DNA of 64,000 bases from Pseudomonas sp. B21_DOA (GTDB lineage: Bacteria; Pseudomonadota; Gammaproteobacteria; Pseudomonadales; Pseudomonadaceae). The notes beneath the pieces are model-generated. The model was not told the origin of the DNA and did not search any database. It worked only from the letters and a program-made list of their open reading frames with translations. Below are positions 8,288 through 18,127 of the stretch, piece after piece. The position numbers were made by a program, and so were the translations under genes. The stretch lies in the NCBI GenBank assembly GCA_030544685.1, contig CP086683.1:2170001-2234000 (forward strand). Reading direction: 5' to 3'. How positions within the stretch are numbered: the stretch's first letter is position 1; each line of letters opens with the position of its first letter.

Positions 8288-9910
8288 GTGAAGAACTGGA
8301 CGTTGCGCCAACGCATTTTGGCGAGCTTTGCGGTGATTATCGCCATCATGCTGTTGATGGTGGTGCTGTCCTACTCGCGGTTGTTGAAGATCGAGGCCAG
8401 TGAAAACAGCGTGCGCGACGATGCCATCCCCGGCGTCTATTACAGCTCGATGATTCGCGGCGCGTGGGTCGACAGTTATTTGCAGACCCAAAAACTGCTC
8501 GGCCTCAAGGAAGGCCAGGGCGTTTCCAGCGAAGACGCTGCCGACTACAAGGCGTTCGAGGCGCGTCTGCAAGAACATATGGCCAACTATCGCAAGACCA
8601 TGGCCACCGATGAAGACCGTTCCGAATTCGCCCTGTTCGAGAAGTACCACGATACCTACATGCAGATTCAGGATGCCGTGCTGGACCTGCACAAGCGCAA
8701 TCTGGAAGCCGATGCCATCAAGCTGTTCAACGAGAAGCTGACCCCGGCGTGGTACACCGGGCGCATGAAGCTCAACGACATCATTGGCGAGAACAAAGTT
8801 GTTGCCGATACCGCCATGGCCAACATCGACGATGCGGTCGCAACGGCCAAAGTCAGCATGGTCATTTCCCTGCTGGTTGCGGTGCTGGCCGCCGGGCTCT
8901 GTGGTCTGCTGTTGATGCGCGCGATCATGGCGCCGATGAACCGCATCGTGACCATCCTCGACATCATGCGCACCGGTGACCTGAGTTCGCGTCTGAATCT
9001 CGATCGCAAGGACGAGTTCGGCGCGGTCGAAACCGGCTTCAACGACATGATGACCGAGCTGACGTCGCTGGTGTCCCAGGCCCAGCGCTCTTCGGTGCAG
9101 GTGACCACCTCGGTGACCGAGATCGCTGCCACGTCCAAGCAGCAACAGGCCACCGCCACCGAAACCGCAGCGACTACCACCGAAATCGGCGCAACCTCCC
9201 GCGAGATTGCTGCGACGTCGCGGGATCTGGTGCGCACCATGACCGAAGTGTCCACCGCTGCCGATCAGGCCTCGGTGCTCGCCGGCTCCGGCCAGCAAGG
9301 CCTGGCGCGCATGGAAGACACCATGCACTCGGTCATGGGCGCGGCCGATCTGGTCAATGCCAAACTGGCGATCCTCAACGAGAAGGCCGGCAACATCAAT
9401 CAGGTGGTGGTGACCATCGTCAAGGTGGCCGACCAGACCAACCTGCTGTCGCTCAACGCGGCGATCGAAGCCGAGAAGGCCGGCGAGTACGGTCGCGGTT
9501 TTGCCGTGGTCGCCACCGAAGTCCGGCGTCTGGCCGATCAGACCGCCGTGGCCACCTACGACATCGAACAGATGGTTCGCGAGATCCAGTCGGCGGTGTC
9601 GGCCGGGGTGATGGGCATGGACAAGTTTTCCGAAGAAGTACGCCGGGGCATGTCGGAAGTGCAGCAGGTCGGCGAGCAGTTGTCGCAGATCATCCATCAA
9701 GTGCAAGCGCTGGCGCCGCGGGTGTTGATGGTCAACGAGGGCATGCAGGCCCAGGCCACCGGCGCCGAGCAGATCAACCATGCGCTGGTGCAGTTGGGCG
9801 ATGCCAGCAGCCAGACCGTCGAATCGCTGCGTCAGGCCAGTTTCGCCATCGACGAACTGAGCCAGGTGGCCGTCGGCCTGCGCAGCGGCGTTTCGCGATT
9901 CAAAGTCTGA
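8288..9910 (+). CDS. wspA: WspA, surface-sensing methyl-accepting chemotaxis receptor
   Basis: This 540-residue receptor of the Wsp system has an N-terminal membrane segment (residues ~10-30), a periplasmic four-helix sensor, a second membrane segment near 195-215, a HAMP domain (MAPMNRIVTILDIMRTGDL), and a cytoplasmic signalling domain. The signalling hairpin tip is VADQTNLLSLNAAIEAEKAGEYGRGF-like, typical of MCPs. The start is a GTG with GAGGA about 8 bases upstream. It opens the wspABCDEFR operon and its stop overlaps wspB (TGATG). WspA responds to surface contact and drives the WspE kinase. Confidence 0.95.
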   Translation: MKNWTLRQRILASFAVIIAIMLLMVVLSYSRLLKIEASENSVRDDAIPGVYYSSMIRGAWVDSYLQTQKLLGLKEGQGVSSEDAADYKAFEARLQEHMANYRKTMATDEDRSEFALFEKYHDTYMQIQDAVLDLHKRNLEADAIKLFNEKLTPAWYTGRMKLNDIIGENKVVADTAMANIDDAVATAKVSMVISLLVAVLAAGLCGLLLMRAIMAPMNRIVTILDIMRTGDLSSRLNLDRKDEFGAVETGFNDMMTELTSLVSQAQRSSVQVTTSVTEIAATSKQQQATATETAATTTEIGATSREIAATSRDLVRTMTEVSTAADQASVLAGSGQQGLARMEDTMHSVMGAADLVNAKLAILNEKAGNINQVVVTIVKVADQTNLLSLNAAIEAEKAGEYGRGFAVVATEVRRLADQTAVATYDIEQMVREIQSAVSAGVMGMDKFSEEVRRGMSEVQQVGEQLSQIIHQVQALAPRVLMVNEGMQAQATGAEQINHALVQLGDASSQTVESLRQASFAIDELSQVAVGLRSGVSRFKV

Positions 9911-10446
9911 TGAGCGAAATCATCGCCAAACGTGGCGCTGCGCCAGTGGCGAAGCAAGCGCTGTTTCTGCTGTTTCGCATCGGCAGCGAACGCTACGCCC
10001 TGCGTGCCACCGAAGTGGCCGAAGTGCTGCCGCGCCTGCCGCTGAAACCGATTGCCCGGGCACCGCATTGGGTGGCCGGGGTGTTCGCCTATCGCGGGGC
10101 GGTGGTGCCGGTGATTGATCTCAGCGCGCTGACGTTTGGGCAGCCCGCCGAGGCGCGGACCAGCACGCGCCTGGTGCTGGTCAATTATCAGCCGGATCCA
10201 GCGCAAGCAGCGCAATGGCTCGGGCTGATTCTCGAGCAGGCCACCGACACGCTGCGCTGCCATCCGCAAGATTTCCAGCCTTACGGCCTCGACAACCGCG
10301 AGGCGCCGTACCTCGGTCCGGTGCGCGAAGATGCGCAGGGATTGCTGCAATGGGTGCGGGTCAATGACTTGCTCGATGACGCCGTGCGCAGTGTGCTGTT
10401 CCCCGACCCGCCGCGTGATCCGGCGCAGTTAGAGGCGCAGCCATGA
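9910..10446 (+). CDS. wspB: WspB, CheW-like scaffold protein
   Basis: The 178-residue protein is a CheW-domain adaptor that couples the WspA receptor to the WspE kinase. It has FLLFRIGSERYALRATEVAEVLP near residues 18-40, the VAGVFAYRGAVVPVIDL core and a C-terminal LGLILEQATDTLR strand. It overlaps both wspA and wspC by a few bases, consistent with a tightly coupled operon. One of two CheW proteins in the cluster, the other being WspD. Confidence 0.93.
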   Translation: MSEIIAKRGAAPVAKQALFLLFRIGSERYALRATEVAEVLPRLPLKPIARAPHWVAGVFAYRGAVVPVIDLSALTFGQPAEARTSTRLVLVNYQPDPAQAAQWLGLILEQATDTLRCHPQDFQPYGLDNREAPYLGPVREDAQGLLQWVRVNDLLDDAVRSVLFPDPPRDPAQLEAQP

Positions 10447-11715
10447 GTGGTGATCAGCGCTTTTTCGATTTTCTCAAAGAACGCATTGGCCTTGATGTCG
10501 CGTCGGTGGGCGCGGCGATCATCGAGCGTGCCGTACGCCAGCGCACCACGTTGTCCCAGGCTGCCCATGCCGACGAATATTGGCAGCTGTTGCAAGGCTC
10601 GCGGGATGAACAGCAGGCGCTGATCGAAGCGGTGATCGTTCCGGAAACATGGTTTTTCCGTTATCCGGAATCTTTCGCGACGCTGGGCAAACTGGCGCGA
10701 GGTCGGCTTAAAGAACTCAATAATATGCGCGCGCTGCGCATCCTCAGCCTGCCGTGCTCTACCGGCGAAGAACCCTACTCGATTGCCATGGCCTTGCTTG
10801 ATGCCGGATTGCAGCCGCATCAATTCAAGGTCGACGGCATGGACATCAGTCCGCTGTCGGTGGAAAAGGCGCGGCGTGCGTTGTATGGCAGGAATTCGTT
10901 TCGCGGTCAGGATCTGGAATTCCGCGAACGACACTTTTTGCCGAGCAGGACGGCCACCGGGTCAACGAATACGTTCGCGAACAGGTGCGCTGGCAGGTCG
11001 GCAATGTCCTCGATCCGACGCTGTTGGCGAGCGAGCCTGCCTTCGATTTCGTGTTCTGCCGCAACCTGCTGATCTACTTCGACCAGCCGACGCAAAAGCA
11101 GGTGTTCGAAGTGCTCAAGCGCCTGACTCATGTCGACGGCGTGCTGTTTATTGGCCCGGCGGAGGGCAGTCTGCTCGGGCGTTTGGGCATGCGCTCGATC
11201 GGCATCCCGCAGTCGTTCGCTTTCAGCCGTCACAGCGAGCCGTACCCCGAACCGTTGCCAACGCCCAAACCAGTCGCCGTGCCGGTCAGCCAACCACTGC
11301 GCAGCGCGGCGTCGCCAGCGCCAGTGCGCAATCGGCCGTTCGCTGCCGTGACGGCTTTGCCGGTGACGAAAAAACTGCCAATCCCGACGCCGCGACATTG
11401 TTGGCGCAGATTGCCGCACTGGCCAACGAAGGCAAAAGCGCCGAGGCCCGTGCCGCATGCGAAGACTATCTGCGCAGCCATGAACCGGTGGCGCAGGTGT
11501 TCTATTGGCTCGGCCTGCTCAGCGATGTCGCCGGCCTGAGCCTCGAGGCCCAGAGTTTCTATCGCAAGGCCTTGTACCTTGAACCGCAACACCCCGAAGC
11601 GCTGATGCACCTGGCCGCGTTGCTGCAGGCCCAAGGCGACACGGCGGGTGCCCGACGATTGCAGGAGCGCGCCGCCCGCAGCGGGCGCACCGCCGACAGT
11701 GAGCGTAAACGATGA
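10443..11715 (+). CDS. wspC: WspC, CheR-type MCP methyltransferase with TPR tail (two apparent frameshifts)
   Basis: This S-adenosylmethionine-dependent glutamate methyltransferase modifies WspA. Features are the N-terminal CheR helices, the VPETWFFRYPESF substrate motif, a SAM pocket around LSLPCSTGEEPYSIAM, VFCRNLLIYFDQ, and a C-terminal TPR region (VFYWLGLLSDVAGLSLEAQSFYRKALYLEP). The frame breaks at about 10941 (CC) and 11370 (A run). Restoring one base at each yields 424 residues, the normal WspC length, ending four bases into wspD. The breaks resemble the many others here and are probably sequence errors; if real, the strain would lack receptor methylation. Confidence 0.9.
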
Positions 11716-12395
11716 GCGCGTCCGACACCTTGAACGTTACCCACGAAGACGCCCGCGCCATCGACGATTGCTGGAACCGCATCGGCATTCATGGCGACAA
11801 GTCCTGCCCGCTGCTGGAAGAGCACATCCATTGCCGCAACTGCTCGGTATATTCCGCCGCAGCCACGCGCCTGCTCGACCGCTATTCGTTGCAGCAGGAC
11901 CAGCGCGAAGCGGTGGTCAGCAAAGTCGAAACCGATGTCAAAACCCGCTCGCTGCTGATGTTCCGCCTCGGCGAGGAATGGCTCGGCCTGGCGACGCGCA
12001 GCCTTGTCGAAGTCGCGCCGTTGCAGGCGATACATTCGCTGCCGCACCAGCGCTCACGCGCCTTGCTCGGCGTGGCCAATGTCCGTGGCGCACTGGTCGC
12101 GTGCCTGTCGCTGGTGGAATTGCTCGACCTCGGCGCCAGCGTTGCGCCGGTCAGCGGCGGGCGAATCATGCCGCGCATGCTGATCATCGCTGCCCATGGC
12201 GGGCCGGTGGTGGTGCCGGTAGACGAGGTCGACGGCATTCACGCCATCGACGAACGCATCCTCGACGCGGCGTCGCAGTCCGGTGCGCAGGCCAGTGCCA
12301 AATACACCCGTGGCGTTCTGCAATATCGCGGTCGTAGCTTGCGCTGGCTGGATGAAGAGCAACTGCTGTCCGCCGTGACCCGGAGCCTGACATGA
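11712..12395 (+). CDS. wspD: WspD, CheW-like scaffold protein
   Basis: The 227-residue second CheW-type adaptor of the Wsp complex. An N-terminal extension of ~75 residues with a CPLLEEHIHCRNC cysteine cluster precedes the CheW domain (LLMFRLGEEWLGLATRSLVEVAPL, then GVANVRGALVACLSL). Starts inside the end of wspC and overlaps wspE by four bases (ATGA). Confidence 0.93.
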   Translation: MSASDTLNVTHEDARAIDDCWNRIGIHGDKSCPLLEEHIHCRNCSVYSAAATRLLDRYSLQQDQREAVVSKVETDVKTRSLLMFRLGEEWLGLATRSLVEVAPLQAIHSLPHQRSRALLGVANVRGALVACLSLVELLDLGASVAPVSGGRIMPRMLIIAAHGGPVVVPVDEVDGIHAIDERILDAASQSGAQASAKYTRGVLQYRGRSLRWLDEEQLLSAVTRSLT

Positions 12396-14660
12396 CCCCC
12401 GAGCAAATGCGCGACGCCTCCCTGCTCGAACTGTTCAGCCTCGAAGCCGAAGCCCAGACCCAAGTGCTCAGCGCCGGGCTGCTGGCGCTGGAGCGCAATC
12501 CGACCCAGGCCGATCAACTGGAGTCGTGCATGCGCGCGGCGCACTCGCTCAAAGGTGCGGCGCGGATCGTTGGTATCGACAGCGGCGTCAGCGTCGCCCA
12601 CGTCATGGAAGATTGCCTGGTCAGCGCGCAGGAAGGGCGTTTGTTGCTGCGTCCCGAGCACATCGATGCGTTGTTGCAGGGCACCGACCTGCTGATGCGC
12701 ATCGCCACGCCGGCCAATGCGCCGCAACCTGCGGACATTGAAGCCTACGTGGCGCTGATGGGGCGTTTGCTCGATCCGTCGGCGTCAGCCGCTGTGGTTG
12801 CCGCGCCGCCGATGGCCGAGGTGCAGATCGAGCCAGCGCCGATAGTGTCAGCGCCGATGGTCGACGAGCCCGCCGAGCCGACCCCGCGCAAAAACAAACG
12901 TACTACCGAGGGCGGCGAGCGCGTATTGCGCGTCACCGCCGAACGCCTGAACAGCCTGCTCGATCTGTCGAGCAAATCGCTGGTGGAAACCCAGCGTCTC
13001 AAGCCGCATCTGGCGACCATGCAGCGCCTCAAACGCATGCAGAACAACGGCCTGCGCGCGCTGGAAAATCTCAATGTGCACCTCAAGGAGCATGCGCTGA
13101 GCCTGGAAGCGCTGGAGTCGCTGGAAGATGCGCGACGTTTGCTCGCCGAGTCGCAGCAACTGCTCAGCGAGAAAAACGCCGAACTCGACGAATTCGCCTG
13201 GCAGGCCAGTCAGCGCGCGCAAGTGCTCTATGACACCGCGCTGGCCTGTCGCATGCGCCCGTTCGCCGACGTGCTCAGCGGGCAGGCGCGTATGGTTCGC
13301 GACCTCGGTCGCAGCCTCGGCAAGCAGGTGCGCCTGGAGATCGAAGGCGAGAAACCCAGGTCGATCGCGATGTGCTGGAAAAGCTCGAAGCGCCGCTGAC
13401 TCACTTGCTGCGCAACGCCGTCGATCACGGCATCGAAACCCCGGAGCAACGCCTGCTCAAGGGCAAGCCGGAAGAGGGTCTGATTCGCCTGCGCGCGTCC
13501 CATCAAGCCGGTTTGCTGGTGCTGGAATTGAGCGATGACGGCAATGGCGTCGATCTGGAGAAAGTCCGCCGCAGCATCGTCGAGCGGCAGTTATCCCCAG
13601 CCGAAACCGCAGCGCAATTGAGCGAAGAGGAGCTGCTGACGTTCCTGTTTCTGCCGGGATTCAGCCTGCGCGACAAGGTCACCGAAGTGTCCGGGCGTGG
13701 CGTCGGCCTCGACGCGGTTCAGCACATGGTTCGCCAATTGCGCGGGGCCGTGGTGCTGGAGCAGACGGCGGGCGAGGGCAGTCGTTTCCATCTGGAAGTG
13801 CCGCTGACGCTTTCGGTGGTGCGCAGTCTGGTGGTGGAAGTCGGCGAAGAGGCTTACGCGTTCCCGTTGGCGCACATCGAACGCATGTGCGATCTGGCCC
13901 CGGAAGACATCGTGCAGGTCGAAGGACGTCAGCATTTCTGGCACGAAGGCCAACATGTCGGCCTGGTTGCGGCCAGTCAGTTGCTCAATCGCCCGGCCAG
14001 CCAGAACGATGGCGCTACCCTGAAAGTCGTGGTGATCCGTGAGCGCGAGGCGATTTACGGGGTGGCGGTCGAGCGCTTCGTGGGTGAACGCACGCTGGTG
14101 GTGTTGCCGCTGGACGAGCGTCTGGGCAAGGTTCAGGACATTTCCGCCGGGGCCTTGCTCGATGATGGCTCGGTGGTGCTGATCGTCGATGTCGAAGACA
14201 TGCTGCGTTCGGTGGACAAGCTGCTCAATACCGGGCGCCTGGAGCGCATTGCTCGCCACGGCAATCAAGCTGCCGAAGCGGCGCGCAAACGAGTCTTGGT
14301 GGTCGACGATTCGCTGACCGTGCGCGAGCTGCAACGCAAACTGCTGCTCAATCGCGGCTATGACGTCGCGGTGGCAGTGGACGGCATGGACGGCTGGAAT
14401 GCGCTGCGTTCGGAGAACTTCGATCTGCTGATCACCGACATCGACATGCCGCGCATGGACGGCATCGAGCTGGTCACGCTGCTGCGCCGCGACAACCGTC
14501 TGCAATCGCTGCCGGTGATGGTCGTGTCGTACAAGGATCGTGAAGAAGACCGCCGCCGTGGACTGGACGCCGGCGCCGACTATTATCTAGCCAAAGCCAG
14601 TTTTCATGACGACGCCCTGCTCGATGCGGTGGTCGAGCTCATCGGGGAGCGCGGGCATGA
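12392..14660 (+). CDS. wspE: WspE, hybrid CheA-type histidine kinase/response regulator (two apparent frameshifts)
   Basis: WspE autophosphorylates and passes phosphate to WspR and WspF. The domain order is HPt with His51 in AAHSLKGAAR, linker, dimerisation helices, HATPase (HLLRNAVDHGIETPEQR, LSDDGNGVD, GRGVGLDAV), a CheW-like domain, and a C-terminal receiver (VLVVDDSLTVR, LLITDIDMPRMDG). The frame breaks near 13353 (AAA before CCC) and near 14646 at the very end. Restoring one base at each gives 756 residues ending with an ATGA overlap onto wspF. Without the second correction the frame would run on uselessly through wspF. Probable sequence errors. Confidence 0.92.
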
Positions 14661-15667
14661 GGATCGCAATCGTCAACGACATGCCCCTGGCGGTGGAGGC
14701 CCTGCGCCGAGCGCTGGCCTTCGAGCCGGCGCATCAGGTGATCTGGGTCGCCAGCAACGGCGCCGAGGCGGTGCAACGCTGCGCCGAGTGCACGCCAGAC
14801 CTGATTCTGATGGACCTGATCATGCCGATCATGGATGGCGTCGAAGCCACGCGGCGGATCATGGCCGAGACGCCGTGCGCGATTGTCATCGTCACGGTGG
14901 ATCGTCAGCAAAACGTGCACCGCGTGTTCGAGGCCATGGGCCACGGCGCGCTGGACGTGGTCGACACCCCGGCGATCGGCGCCGGCAATGCCCAGGAAGC
15001 GGCGGCGCCGTTGTTGCGCAAGATCCTCAACATCGGCTGGCTGATCGGCGACAAGGCACCCCGTTCGCGCCCGGCGCCGAGTTCACCGCGCAGCTCGCCG
15101 TCGCGTCAGCGGCTGGTAGCGATCGGTTCGTCCGCTGGTGGGCCGGCGGCACTGGAAGTGTTGCTCAAAGGCCTGCCGAAGGATTTTTCCGCGGCGATCG
15201 TGCTGGTGCAGCATGTCGATCAGGTGTTCGCCGCCGGCATGGCCGAATGGCTGGCCAGCGCCAGTGGCCTCGATGTGCGTCTGGCCCGTGAAGGCGAGCC
15301 GCCGCAAAGTGGCGCGGTGCTGCTGGCCGGGACCAATCACCATATTCGCCTGTTGAAAAACGGCACGCTGGCCTACACCGCCGAACCGGTCAACGAGATC
15401 TACCGCCCTTCGATCGACGTGTTTTTCGAGAGCGTTGCCAGTTACTGGAACGGTGACGCGGTCGGGGTTTTATTGACCGGGATGGGGCGCGATGGCGCGC
15501 AAGGGCTTAAGCTCATGCGCCAGCAGGGTTATTTGACCATTGCGCAGGATCAGCACAGCAGTGCGGTGTACGGCATGCCCAAGGCTGCCGCGGCGATCGA
15601 TGCTGCGGTGGAAATCCGCCCGCTGGAAAAGATAGCGCCACGATTGCTGGAGATTTTCCCCAAATGA
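14657..15667 (+). CDS. wspF: WspF, CheB-type protein-glutamate methylesterase
   Basis: The 336-residue protein demethylates WspA and resets the pathway; loss of WspF gives wrinkly, high c-di-GMP colonies in pseudomonads. It has an N-terminal receiver with phospho-acceptor Asp53 (LILMDLIMPIMDG), a variable linker rich in Ser and Pro, and the CheB catalytic domain with the nucleophile in AIGSSAGGPAA, the His in VQHVDQ, and the Asp in TGMGRDGAQG. The frame is intact. The start overlaps the wspE stop. Confidence 0.95.
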   Translation: MRIAIVNDMPLAVEALRRALAFEPAHQVIWVASNGAEAVQRCAECTPDLILMDLIMPIMDGVEATRRIMAETPCAIVIVTVDRQQNVHRVFEAMGHGALDVVDTPAIGAGNAQEAAAPLLRKILNIGWLIGDKAPRSRPAPSSPRSSPSRQRLVAIGSSAGGPAALEVLLKGLPKDFSAAIVLVQHVDQVFAAGMAEWLASASGLDVRLAREGEPPQSGAVLLAGTNHHIRLLKNGTLAYTAEPVNEIYRPSIDVFFESVASYWNGDAVGVLLTGMGRDGAQGLKLMRQQGYLTIAQDQHSSAVYGMPKAAAAIDAAVEIRPLEKIAPRLLEIFPK

Positions 15668-15715
15668 ACAGCTTGATCGGCAATCCAGGCTCCCGCAGTA
15701 CTCAGGTGACCGCCC

Positions 15716-16717
15716 ATGAATGATTTACAGATCGACGACATTAAAACCGACGAGAACGCCGCCATGGTGTTGTTGGTGGATGATCAGGCGATGATCGGCG
15801 AAGCGGTGCGCCGTGGGCTGTCGAATCAGGAAAACATCGACTTCCACTTCTGCTCCGACCCGCAGCAGGCCATCGCCCAGGCGGTGCGGATCAAGCCGAC
15901 GGTGATCCTGCAGGATCTGGTGATGCCCGGCCTCGATGGCCTGAGCCTGGTGCGTGAATACCGCAATCACCCGGCGACCAAGGACATCCCGATCATCGTC
16001 CTCTCGACCAAGGAAGACCCGCTGATCAAAAGCGCAGCGTTCTCCGCCGGCGCCAACGATTACCTGGTGAAACTGCCGGACACCATCGAACTGGTCGCAC
16101 GCATCCGCTACCACTCGCGGTCCTACATGACGTTGTTGCAACGCGATGCGGCGTACCGAGCGTTGCGGGTCAGCCAGCAGCAACTGCTCGACACCAATCT
16201 GGTGCTGCAACGGCTGATGAACTCCGACGGCCTGACCGGGCTGTCCAACCGCCGGCACTTCGACGAGTACCTGGAACTGGAGTGGCGCCGTTCACTGCGC
16301 GATCAGACGCAGCTGTCATTGCTGATGATCGACGTCGATTACTTCAAGTCGTACAACGACAGTTTCGGCCACGTGGAAGGCGATGAAGCGTTGCGCAAGG
16401 TTGCTGCAGCCATCCGTGACGCCAGCGCGCGACCGTCGGATCTGCCGGCGCGTTATGGCGGCGAGGAGTTTGTGCTGGTGCTGCCGAACACCTCGCCGGG
16501 CGGCGCGCGGCTGTTGGCCGAGAAGCTGCGCCAGACTGTGGCGGCGTTGAAGATTCCCCATAACACGCCGACCGAAGGCTCCAGTCTGACCATCAGCATT
16601 GGTCTGGCGACCATGGTGCCCCAGGCGGGCAGTGATTGCCGGCTGCTGATTTCGGCGGCGGATCGCGGGTTGTATCTGGCCAAGAACAATGGGCGCAATC
16701 AGGTCGGGATCGAGTAA
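15716..16717 (+). CDS. wspR: WspR, response-regulator diguanylate cyclase
   Basis: WspR is the output of the pathway and makes c-di-GMP from GTP. The receiver domain spans residues ~17-140 with phospho-acceptor Asp67 ([12 protein letters not shown]), followed by a coiled-coil linker and a GGDEF domain. The active site is GGEEF ([12 protein letters not shown]), and an inhibitory I-site RPSD sits five residues before it, so product inhibition should operate. The gene is intact, 333 residues, 48 bases after wspF. Confidence 0.96.
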   Translation: MNDLQIDDIKTDENAAMVLLVDDQAMIGEAVRRGLSNQENIDFHFCSDPQQAIAQAVRIKPTVILQDLVMPGLDGLSLVREYRNHPATKDIPIIVLSTKEDPLIKSAAFSAGANDYLVKLPDTIELVARIRYHSRSYMTLLQRDAAYRALRVSQQQLLDTNLVLQRLMNSDGLTGLSNRRHFDEYLELEWRRSLRDQTQLSLLMIDVDYFKSYNDSFGHVEGDEALRKVAAAIRDASARPSDLPARYGGEEFVLVLPNTSPGGARLLAEKLRQTVAALKIPHNTPTEGSSLTISIGLATMVPQAGSDCRLLISAADRGLYLAKNNGRNQVGIE

Positions 16718-16741
16718 CTTTCCTGACAATGCAATCCGCCT

Positions 16742-16831
16742 CTGGGAGCGAGCCTGCTCGCGAAAGCGGTTGTGCACTCGACATTGCCGGCGGCTAGCAG
16801 GTCGCCTTCGCGAGCAGGCTCGCTCCCACAG
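16742..16831. repeat. REP doublet (inverted pair)
   Basis: Two REP units face each other: GGGAGCGAGCCTGCTCGCGAA at the left and its reverse complement at the right, about 45 bases apart. Lies between wspR and prfB. This is the common Pseudomonas REP family that recurs throughout the window. Confidence 0.9.
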
Positions 16832-16952
16832 GAGATCGCGTCAGGTCAGTGTCAAGTGAATCACCCCCATACCCGCCAGACGGGCTGCCGCGACAGCCTC
16901 TTTACGTTATACTCGCCGGCTTTCAAAAGTTCGCCAACGAGTGCTGCCCGTC

Positions 16953-18048
16953 ATGGAAATCAACCCGATCCTGAACACCATCAAGGACCTGTCCGAGCGC
17001 TCCGAAACTATTCGGGGGTATCTTTGACTACGATCAAAAGCATGAGCGTCTGACTGAAGTCAATCGCGAGCTTGAAGATCCGAGTGTCTGGAACAAACCT
17101 GAATACGCCCAGGAGCTGGGCCGCGAGCGTGCCGCGCTGGCGCAGATCGTCGATACCCTCGACGAACTGAACGGCGGTCTGGCCGATTGCCGCGACCTGC
17201 TGGACATGGCCGTCGAAGAAAACGACGAAGGCGCAGTGGGCGATGTCGTCGCCGAGCTGGCCCGTCTCGAGGAAAATCTGGCCAAGCTGGAATTCCGCCG
17301 CATGTTCAGCCATGAAATGGACCCGAACAACGCCTACCTGGACATCCAGGCCGGTTCCGGCGGCACCGAAGCGCAGGACTGGGCCAACATCCTGCTGCGC
17401 ATGTACCTGCGCTGGGCCGACAAACGCGGTTTCGATGCGACCATCATGGAACTGTCCGCCGGTGAAGTCGCCGGGATCAAGGGCGCGACCGTGCACATCA
17501 AGGGCGAATACGCCTTTGGCTGGCTGCGTACCGAGATCGGCGTGCACCGTCTGGTGCGCAAGAGCCCGTTCGACTCCGGCAACCGTCGTCACACCTCGTT
17601 CTCCGCGGTTTTCGTCTCGCCAGAGATCGATGACAAGGTGGAAATCGAAATCAACCCGGCAGACCTGCGGATCGACACCTATCGTTCCTCCGGTGCCGGT
17701 GGTCAGCACGTAAACACCACCGACTCGGCCGTACGTATCACCCACGTACCGACCAACACCGTGGTCAGCTGCCAGAACGAGCGTTCCCAGCACGCCAACA
17801 AGGACACCGCGATGAAAATGCTGCGGGCCAAGTTGTACGAGCAGGAAATGCAGAAGCGCAACGCCGCCTCGCAAGCGCTGGAAGACACCAAGTCGGACAT
17901 CGGCTGGGGTCACCAGATTCGCTCTTACGTGCTCGATGCGTCGCGGATCAAGGATCTGCGTACCAACATCGAACGCAGCGATTGCGACAAGGTGCTCGAC
18001 GGCGACATCGACGAGTATCTGGAAGCCAGCCTGAAATCCGGCCTGTAA
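16953..18048 (+). CDS. prfB: Peptide chain release factor 2 (programmed +1 frameshift)
   Basis: RF2 recognises UGA and UAA and triggers peptide release. The first frame encodes [20 protein letters not shown] and stops at a TGA at 17025-17027; translation then shifts +1 and continues to 18048. The product is 364 residues. Domain 2/3 has the peptidyl-transferase-centre GGQ motif ([10 protein letters not shown]) and the SPF stop-recognition motif (KSPFDSG). The frameshift is autoregulatory: low RF2 slows termination at UGA and favours the shift. A TATACT -10-like box lies near 16908. Unlike the other breaks in this window, this one is real and conserved. Followed by lysS, as in many gammaproteobacteria. 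Confidence 0.97.
17013..17030 (+). promoter_or_regulatory. prfB: RF2 programmed +1 frameshift site
   Basis: The sequence CGGGGGTATCTTTGACTA contains the hallmark elements: a G-rich Shine-Dalgarno-like stretch, the slippery CTT codon at 17022, and the in-frame TGA followed by C. Ribosomes slip from CTT to TTT and continue with GAC. Confidence 0.96.
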
Positions 18049-18056
18049 CACCCTCT

Positions 18057-18080
18057 GTGGGAGCGGGCTCGCCCGCGATC
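18057..18080. repeat. Single REP unit
   Basis: One REP-like unit (GTGGGAGCGGGCTCGCCCGCGA) between prfB and lysS, without an inverted partner. Confidence 0.7.
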
Positions 18081-18127
18081 TCCAGCCGAAGGCTGGGGGC
18101 AACGAACCTGATGGAATACTTAAAGAC

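Noticed and set aside
8249-9781. A 510-codon frame antisense to wspA
   Set aside because: It is a GC-driven shadow of the wspA gene; the composition is His/Gly/Gln-rich and has no domain.
13372-15291. A 639-codon frame running from wspE across wspF
   Set aside because: It is the second part of wspE read on through wspF because one base is missing near 14646; wspF itself starts at 14657 in another frame with full CheB homology.
17025-17027. Stop codon early in prfB as evidence of a pseudogene
   Set aside because: It is the programmed RF2 frameshift stop, conserved in most bacteria.
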